From contig NZ_JACHGB010000003.1 in assembly GCF_014202215.1 (NCBI RefSeq), forward strand, positions 496,001-560,000: DNA of 64,000 nucleotides, written 5' to 3'. The stretch is from Quisquiliibacterium transsilvanicum. GTDB lineage: Bacteria; Pseudomonadota; Gammaproteobacteria; Burkholderiales; Burkholderiaceae_E. Of this stretch, positions 58,817-64,000 are shown piece after piece (the first letter of the stretch is position 1; each line of letters opens with the position of its first letter). Below the pieces are notes generated by a model that was not told where the DNA came from, ran no database searches, and was given only the letters and a program-made list of their open reading frames with translations. Made by a program: the position numbers and the translations under genes.

Positions 58817-61800
58817 GCCGCGCACACCGTCCGCCGAAGCGACGGACCGCGACGAAGGCCAGCGCTTCGAGCTCTTCGACCTGACGATCAGCATCGGCCC
58901 CGAGGGCCTGCCCTGGCTTTCGGCCCGGTCCAGCGTGGGCTTCGTGCACAGCGTGCCGCGCGCCGACCCCGAGGTGCCCCGGCTGTCGGACCTGCTCGAC
59001 CTGGTCTACGACTACGCCGACTCGATCGCGTTCGCCGAGCCCGAGCCCCGCCCCGCGCTGGCCGCCGCGCTCGGCACCCTGGTGTTCGGCGAGCCGATGG
59101 TGCTGCGGCTGTTCCACGCCACGCGCGGCGTGGCCGCCAACAAGGGCGCGCGACTGCTGGTCAGGGTGCTGGCCTCTCCGCACATGGCCTCGCTGCCCTG
59201 GGAGCTGCTGCCCGACCCCGAGTATGGCGACGACGCCTCCGGCCGCTACCTGGTGCTGGCGCCCGACGTCCAGGTGGTGCGGATGGCGCGCGGCCGCTCC
59301 TACGCAACGCGCCCGCGCCCGCTGCACACGCCGATCAACCTGCTGGTCGTGCTGTCCAGTCCGGTGTTCCCGGCCGATACCGAGGGCCGCTACGACTTCG
59401 ACATCTTCGAGGTGAAGCGCAACCTGATGAACGAGCTGGCGCCGATGGTGCGCGCCGGCCTCCTGCGCATGGACGTCGAGGACCGCCCCACGGTGGACAA
59501 CCTGCGCCATCGGATCGCCTCGCAGCAGCGCGGCTACCACGTCTTCCACTACGTGGGCCACGCGCTGCCCGACCGCATCATCCTCGAGGACCGGATGGGC
59601 CGGGCCGAGACGCTGGTCAGCGAGCGGCTGATCGAGCTGCTGCGGCTGTGCCCGGACCTGCGGCTGGCGGTGTTCGCCGGCTGCGAGACCGCGCGCCCGC
59701 GCGACGATCCGGCCAGCGTCGACATCGGCCGCGCGGTGGGCTGGCGCGATCTGCTCAGCCTGGCCGACCGCTGCGTGCAGGGTGCCTGCCCGAACGTGGT
59801 CGGCATGCAGGCGGTGCTGCCGCTGAGCACCGAGCGCGTGTTCACGCGCTTCCTCTACCAGGGGCTGTCGTCGGGCTACTCGGTGGTCGATGCGCTGCGC
59901 ATTGCCCGCGGCGCGATGCAGGGCGATGCCCGCATCGGCGTGCCGGTGCTCGACTGGTCGGTGCCGGTGCTGTTCGTCGGCGCCGACGAGCCCGTCGCGC
60001 TGCTGCCGCCCGCCCCGCAAGGCCAGCCGCGGCCGGACCGCTCCGCGGTCGAGCTCACGCTGGGCCTGGTCCAGTCCTCGGAGCGCTTCCTGGCGCGCGA
60101 CCTGGCGCTGCGCCAGGTGGTCGAGGTGCTGTCGGGCAAGGCGCGCGAGCGCGTGATCATCGTCACCGGCCCGGCCGGCACCGGCAAGACGATGCTGATC
60201 GACCGGGCGCTCGACGAACTGCGCGGCAGCGTGGACCTGATCCTGTTCGTCCACATGCGCCGTCTGATGCCGGAGGTGCACAAGGCCTGCGCAGGGCTCG
60301 GCAGGGACGCAGTCCCCGACGTCGGCGCTCTGCTCGCGATCGAGCCGGACTCCACCCTGCGCCGGATGTGCGAGCTGGCCGACGAGCTGCTGCGCCGCGC
60401 AGGGCGCACGCCGCCGGTGCGCGACCAGCGCTGGACGCTGCGCGACTGGTGGGAGCGGCTGGTGGGGGACGTGGTGCAGCTGCGCTGCGTGGTCGCGGTG
60501 GACGACCTCGGCCAGCTCGACCAGCTGCAGGCGGTGCTGCTGCGCGGCGCGGCCGCCGCCTGGATGGCCGGGCGCATCGCGATGCGCCGCGGCGGCACTC
60601 CAGACGAGGTGATCTCCGCCGACGCCGAAGCCCTGCTGACCGCGCTGCAGCGGCGCGCCGAGGCCGAGCAGGCTGGACTGCCGCTGCCGGAGCAGCGCAT
60701 CGACCCGGGGCTTCGAGTGCTGGCGGAAAGCCTGCCCGGGCTGCCGGACCGGCTGGCCGGCCGCCTCGCCGAAGCGCTGGAGCAGGCGCTGGTCGACGTG
60801 CTGTCGCAGTCGGCTGGGGAAGCTCAGCTGGAAGCCTCGCTGACCGTCCTGGCGATGCGTGCCGCCGGCGGCACCGACACCGGTCGGATCGTGGCGGCCA
60901 TCGCCCACCTCGAGCGGCTGCGCGAGGCCGCTGCCACCGCGCTGCAGATTCTGGTCGAGCGCCGCGCCGGGGTGCGCACCGCGCTGACCGCCAACCAGCC
61001 GCTGCGCGGGCTGATCGAACTGTCCGGCGACGACGTGTTCGAGTTGCGGCTGGCGCCGCTGTCCTGGCAGGACACCTGGCGCTGGCTGCGCCGCAACCTG
61101 CCAGGGCTGCTGCGCTACGGCGAGGACTACCTGTCCAGGCTGTGGACGCGGCTGGGCGCGCGCGCCGACCTCTGGGAGGAGCTCGAGCTGAAGGCGATCC
61201 GCGATCCGCGCGCCGACCTCGAGCGCATCGTCGGCGAGCTGGCCCCCGCCACGCGGGTGACCGCGACAGGGCAGCGGCCGCTGGCCGGCCGGCGCCGCGG
61301 CGAACGGCCGATGCGCATCGCGGTGGCCGGCCCGCACCTTACCGACCCCGAGCAGGCCGCCACCGCGCTCACGCAACTGGCGATCCGCCACGGCGTCGGC
61401 GGCCGCGTGACTGCGGACATGGGCGCCGGCGGCGGTGCGCTGGCCTACCTGATCCATGAATCGCCTGCCTTCGACGACGAGGGCAGGACGACGATCGGCC
61501 AGATCGTCGGCTGGCTGCAACGGCTGGGGCCGATGCGCCCGGACATCGTGCTGCTCGACTACGGCCTGGTGATCGCCGAGGAAGGCTTCGGCGAGCACCG
61601 TTCACGGGACCCGCAGGTGCCGCTGCTGCAGGGCATGATCCACCACAGCCTGCTGATCGGCGCCGGCGGCAACGATCCGGCGCCGGGCCGCCTCACGGTG
61701 CCGGGCGCGTACTCCGAGGTCTTCGCGATCGGCGCGGCGCAGCCCGACGGCAGGCGGGCGCCGTACTCGGGCTGGTCGGCAGCGCGCGGCAAGCCGGACC

Positions 61801-62240
61801 TGTTCATGGACGACCAGCTCGGCAACACGCCGCTGGCCGCGGTGATCGCCTCCCCCGGCGCCGGCGGCTTCATCGGCTCGAGCGCGGCGGCCATGCACGC
61901 GATGGCCGCCGCGGTGATGGTGTGGTCGCTGCTGCCTCAGCTCACGCCAGGCGGCGTACGCCGCCTGCTGGAACAGGCCGCCAGGCCGACGGGCGAGCCC
62001 GGGCAGATGTTCCTGGAGATCGGCAGCGCAGTGGAGCTGGCGCGCCGGCGGCTGGTCTACGGCGCGCTGCAGCAGGGTCCGTGCACGACGATGACGCTGA
62101 GCGCGCTGACCGGGCTGCAGGCCGAAGTGCTCGCGAACACGCTTGCCGCAATGTCCGCGGACCGCCAGATCGAGATCAACCGCAGCGGCCGGCTCGAACG
62201 CGTGCAGATCGCCGGGCCCGGTGCCTGCGGGCCGATGTAG
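58809..62240 (+). CDS. CHAT protease - P-loop NTPase - subtilisin-like multidomain protein
   Basis: A 1143-residue protein with a GTG start inside the MBL gene end (GTGGCTGA). Residues about 60-400 are a CHAT caspase-like domain: VFHYVGHAL with His251 and LAVFAGCETA with Cys292, spaced as in active members. A P-loop NTPase follows, with Walker A GPAGTGKT at 454-461 and VVAVDDLGQLD, D565/D566, as Walker B. The sensor-like VRTALTANQP is near 725, after an unusually long insert. The region about 835-1070 looks like a subtilisin fold, with N955 in GAGGND and S1025 in GSSAAAMHA, but no clear Asp partner. Residues 1085-1140 resemble a winged helix (LSALTGLQAEVLANTLAAM). No TPR or WD repeats are present. 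Role in immunity or programmed death is inferred. Confidence 0.88.
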   Translation: MAEPRTPSAEATDRDEGQRFELFDLTISIGPEGLPWLSARSSVGFVHSVPRADPEVPRLSDLLDLVYDYADSIAFAEPEPRPALAAALGTLVFGEPMVLRLFHATRGVAANKGARLLVRVLASPHMASLPWELLPDPEYGDDASGRYLVLAPDVQVVRMARGRSYATRPRPLHTPINLLVVLSSPVFPADTEGRYDFDIFEVKRNLMNELAPMVRAGLLRMDVEDRPTVDNLRHRIASQQRGYHVFHYVGHALPDRIILEDRMGRAETLVSERLIELLRLCPDLRLAVFAGCETARPRDDPASVDIGRAVGWRDLLSLADRCVQGACPNVVGMQAVLPLSTERVFTRFLYQGLSSGYSVVDALRIARGAMQGDARIGVPVLDWSVPVLFVGADEPVALLPPAPQGQPRPDRSAVELTLGLVQSSERFLARDLALRQVVEVLSGKARERVIIVTGPAGTGKTMLIDRALDELRGSVDLILFVHMRRLMPEVHKACAGLGRDAVPDVGALLAIEPDSTLRRMCELADELLRRAGRTPPVRDQRWTLRDWWERLVGDVVQLRCVVAVDDLGQLDQLQAVLLRGAAAAWMAGRIAMRRGGTPDEVISADAEALLTALQRRAEAEQAGLPLPEQRIDPGLRVLAESLPGLPDRLAGRLAEALEQALVDVLSQSAGEAQLEASLTVLAMRAAGGTDTGRIVAAIAHLERLREAAATALQILVERRAGVRTALTANQPLRGLIELSGDDVFELRLAPLSWQDTWRWLRRNLPGLLRYGEDYLSRLWTRLGARADLWEELELKAIRDPRADLERIVGELAPATRVTATGQRPLAGRRRGERPMRIAVAGPHLTDPEQAATALTQLAIRHGVGGRVTADMGAGGGALAYLIHESPAFDDEGRTTIGQIVGWLQRLGPMRPDIVLLDYGLVIAEEGFGEHRSRDPQVPLLQGMIHHSLLIGAGGNDPAPGRLTVPGAYSEVFAIGAAQPDGRRAPYSGWSAARGKPDLFMDDQLGNTPLAAVIASPGAGGFIGSSAAAMHAMAAAVMVWSLLPQLTPGGVRRLLEQAARPTGEPGQMFLEIGSAVELARRRLVYGALQQGPCTTMTLSALTGLQAEVLANTLAAMSADRQIEINRSGRLERVQIAGPGACGPM

Positions 62241-62276
62241 CCCGGATCGCCGCCGTTCGGCTCTGCGCCCCTCGTG

Positions 62277-63512
62277 TCAGTAGCCGGCGGTGGCGCCGCT
62301 CAGCGCGACCGCGAGGCGCAGCAGCTGGTAGGACAGACGGTGCAGCAGCCGCATCGGCCAGGCCCGTCGTGCATGGTGGGAGAGCGCCACCGGGGCGCCG
62401 CCCTCGTCGATCGCGGCGAGGATGCGCGCGCGCAGCTGCGCCGCGAAGCCGGCGTCCTCGACGACCACGTTCGCCTCCCGCGCCAGCAGCAGCGAGAACG
62501 GATCGATGTTCGACGAACCCACCGTCGCCCAGTCGTCGATCACCGCCACCTTGGCGTGCAGGAAGCTGGCCCGGTACTCGACGATCTCGATGCCGGCGCG
62601 CAGCAGTTCGTCGTACATCGCCTGCGAGGCCCAGTGCTGGAGCCGGTACTCGACCCGACCCTGCAGCAGCAGCCGCACCCGCACCCCGCTGGCCGCGGCC
62701 GCCTTGAGCGACTCGCGCATCCGCCGCCCGGGAAAGAAATAGGCGTTTGCGATCAGCACCTCGCGCCGCGCGCGGCCGATCGCCCGCAGGTACTGGTTCT
62801 CGATCTCGCGGCGGAAGCGGAAGTTGTCGCGCAGGACCAGCATGGCCTCGACGCTGCCCGCCGGCGTGACGTCACCCACCACCGCCGCCGACAGTTCCAT
62901 CTGCTCGCGCGCCTGCCTGCGCAGCAGTCGCGAGGGCTGGTTCACGATGGAGAGCTCCCACCAGAGCCGCTGCACCGCGAGCTGCGCGGTGGCTGCGAGC
63001 GGACCCCGCACCCTCACTGCGAAATCGAAACGCGGGGATTCCAGCGCGCCGTGGTTCGGGTCGACGTGATCGTCGAGCAGGTTGATGCCGCCGACGAACA
63101 CCACCTGCCCGTCGATCACCGCGAGCTTCCGGTGCAGGCGCCGCAGGCGCCGCCGGTCGAGCGCAAAGCCGCGCGGCTCGGGCCGGTAGGTTTCCAACGA
63201 CACGCCGCCGGCGGCCAGCATCCGCGCCACTTCCCCGCCGAGCCGCGGCGTGCCGAAGCCGTCGACGACCACCCGCACCTGGACGCCGCGCCGCGCGGCG
63301 GCGGCGAGCGCGGCGGCGACCGCGCGCGCACTCGGGTCGTCGGAGAAGATGTAGGTCTCGAGCGAGACGTGCGCGCGCGCCGCGTCGATCGATTCGATCA
63401 GCGCCGGGAAGAACTCGCCTCCGCCCTCGAGCAGCACCACCTCGTGCCCGCCCTGCCGCACCGGCCTGAGGCTGTCGTACCAGGCGCGGGAAGCGAGGTG
63501 GCGTCGGCTCAT
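62277..63512 (-). CDS. clsB: Cardiolipin synthase B-like phospholipase D protein
   Basis: This PLD-superfamily protein of the ClsB/YbhO type joins phosphatidylglycerol with another phospholipid headgroup. The 411-residue product has two HKD motifs: HRKLAVIDG (H127, K129, D134) and HAKVAVIDD (H319, K321, D326). No N-terminal membrane segments are seen, as in ClsB rather than ClsA. Its start overlaps by four bases the upstream EEP gene (ATGA), matching the E. coli ybhP-clsB gene pair. Confidence 0.9.
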   Translation of the reverse strand: MSRRHLASRAWYDSLRPVRQGGHEVVLLEGGGEFFPALIESIDAARAHVSLETYIFSDDPSARAVAAALAAAARRGVQVRVVVDGFGTPRLGGEVARMLAAGGVSLETYRPEPRGFALDRRRLRRLHRKLAVIDGQVVFVGGINLLDDHVDPNHGALESPRFDFAVRVRGPLAATAQLAVQRLWWELSIVNQPSRLLRRQAREQMELSAAVVGDVTPAGSVEAMLVLRDNFRFRREIENQYLRAIGRARREVLIANAYFFPGRRMRESLKAAAASGVRVRLLLQGRVEYRLQHWASQAMYDELLRAGIEIVEYRASFLHAKVAVIDDWATVGSSNIDPFSLLLAREANVVVEDAGFAAQLRARILAAIDEGGAPVALSHHARRAWPMRLLHRLSYQLLRLAVALSGATAGY

Positions 63513-64000
63513 GGGTGCAGGGAAAGGTCCGCCACCAGGGGGCTGTGGTCGGAGAGTTGCGCCCATTCCGGTCCGCGCAGCACCTGCGCTGCGCTGATCC
63601 GGAAGCCGCGCGTGTAGATCCGGTCCATGCGCAGCCAGGGAACCAGCGCCGGATAGGTGCGTGCCGTGCGGACCATCCTCGGCAGGCGGGCGACCCTGTC
63701 CTGCGCCTCCTGCCCCGGCGACAGGCTCCGGTCGCGGACGAAATGGGCCACCCGCTCGGTGACGCCCCGCGGCCTGGCGACGTCGAAGACCTCCTGGACG
63801 CCCAGCCGTTCGGCGAAGCGCTGCGACAGCTGGTTGCGCCAGTCGTTGAAGTCGCCGGCGATGATCAGCGGGGCATCCGCCGCCACCTCGCGGTCGATCC
63901 AGTCGATCAGCACCTGCGCCTGGCGCTCCCGGCTGCGCGCGAACAGGCCGAAGTGCACGACGAAGCAATGCGCCTGCCGCCCCTGGAGCGTGACCAGGCA
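63509..64000 (-). CDS. Endonuclease/exonuclease/phosphatase-family protein (YbhP-like), 3' part
   Basis: The final 163 codons of a gene that begins beyond the window. The EEP fold motifs IIAGDFNDW and LSDHSPLVADL are the C-terminal catalytic sequences. LVTLQGRQAHCFVVHFGLFA continues to the right edge. The gene overlaps clsB by four bases, as ybhP and clsB do in E. coli. The N-terminal half, including the first catalytic residues, is not in the window, so activity cannot be judged. Confidence 0.88.
   Translation of the reverse strand, partial: CLVTLQGRQAHCFVVHFGLFARSRERQAQVLIDWIDREVAADAPLIIAGDFNDWRNQLSQRFAERLGVQEVFDVARPRGVTERVAHFVRDRSLSPGQEAQDRVARLPRMVRTARTYPALVPWLRMDRIYTRGFRISAAQVLRGPEWAQLSDHSPLVADLSLHP

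Noticed and set aside
58362-61598. Long open frame of over 1000 codons antisense to the CHAT gene
   Set aside because: Translation is low-complexity (His/Arg/Gln/Gly-rich) without a recognisable fold. It mirrors the GC-rich codon pattern of the real gene on the opposite strand.
57545-62240. Calling the cassette an AVAST type I (Avs1) system
   Set aside because: It shares an MBL plus protease-NTPase logic, but the protease is CHAT rather than trypsin-like, no repeat sensor domain is visible, and no small middle gene is present. The resemblance is recorded only as an analogy.

Overview
The window looks like chromosome from a high-GC betaproteobacterium, most likely Burkholderiales. The reasons are the complete division and cell wall (dcw) cluster followed by a redoxin gene and lpxC, the pilB-pilC-pilD-coaE-zapD-yacG block, a Bug-type (TctC) solute-binding protein, and a GltIJKL amino-acid transporter. 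MurE carries the meso-diaminopimelate motif DNPR, as expected for a Gram-negative. No tRNA, IS element, prophage or CRISPR array was seen, and codon use and GC look uniform by eye.

Layout. (1) 1-6117, plus strand: the tail of a CorC/HlyC transporter, then type IV pilus assembly (pilB, pilC, pilD), coaE, zapD and yacG. (2) 6185-12545, minus strand: a continuous Nudix/ThiE-like/PaaI reading frame, a DUF815 ATPase, argJ and secA; a DciA-like gene (DUF721) points the other way. (3) 13215-31912, minus strand: lpxC, redoxin and the dcw cluster in canonical order, mraZ-rsmH-ftsL-ftsI-murE-murF-mraY-murD-ftsW-murG-murC-ddl-ftsQ-ftsA-ftsZ, mostly with 1-11 base overlaps. A sigma70-like promoter and four 10-bp-spaced MraZ boxes lie upstream of mraZ. 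(4) 32207-37873: the RNase P RNA, whose 5' part overlaps a DUF3025 gene, then pyrC, glycerate 2-kinase and exbD-exbB-tonB with a Fur-like box. (5) 38011-45465: a tctC-like binding protein, a tartrate/D-malate dehydrogenase, the gltIJKL transporter with an intrinsic terminator after gltI, and an Atm1-type ABC exporter. (6) 45570-55539: a YciA-type thioesterase, a CaxA-type exchanger, and a beta-oxidation operon (TetR, acyl-CoA dehydrogenase, DUF2147 protein, dehydrogenase/hydratase fusion, thiolase, hydrolase, SGNH esterase). (7) 55724-64000: an HpcH aldolase, a DUF429 gene, a two-gene MBL plus CHAT-NTPase-subtilisin-like cassette, and a clsB/EEP pair cut by the window end.

The most novel part is 57545-62240. 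A metallo-beta-lactamase-fold protein overlaps by 8 bases a 1143-residue protein. That protein combines a CHAT (caspase-like) protease domain with intact His/Cys, a P-loop NTPase of STAND type, a C-terminal subtilisin-like domain that seems to lack the catalytic Asp, and a final winged-helix-like segment. The parts list resembles known NTPase-protease-MBL conflict systems such as AVAST type I, but the architecture is different. Its function is unproven.

No gene-free stretch exceeds about 300 bases. The longest, 31913-32206, holds the mraZ control region, an inverted repeat and the 3' flank of rnpB.
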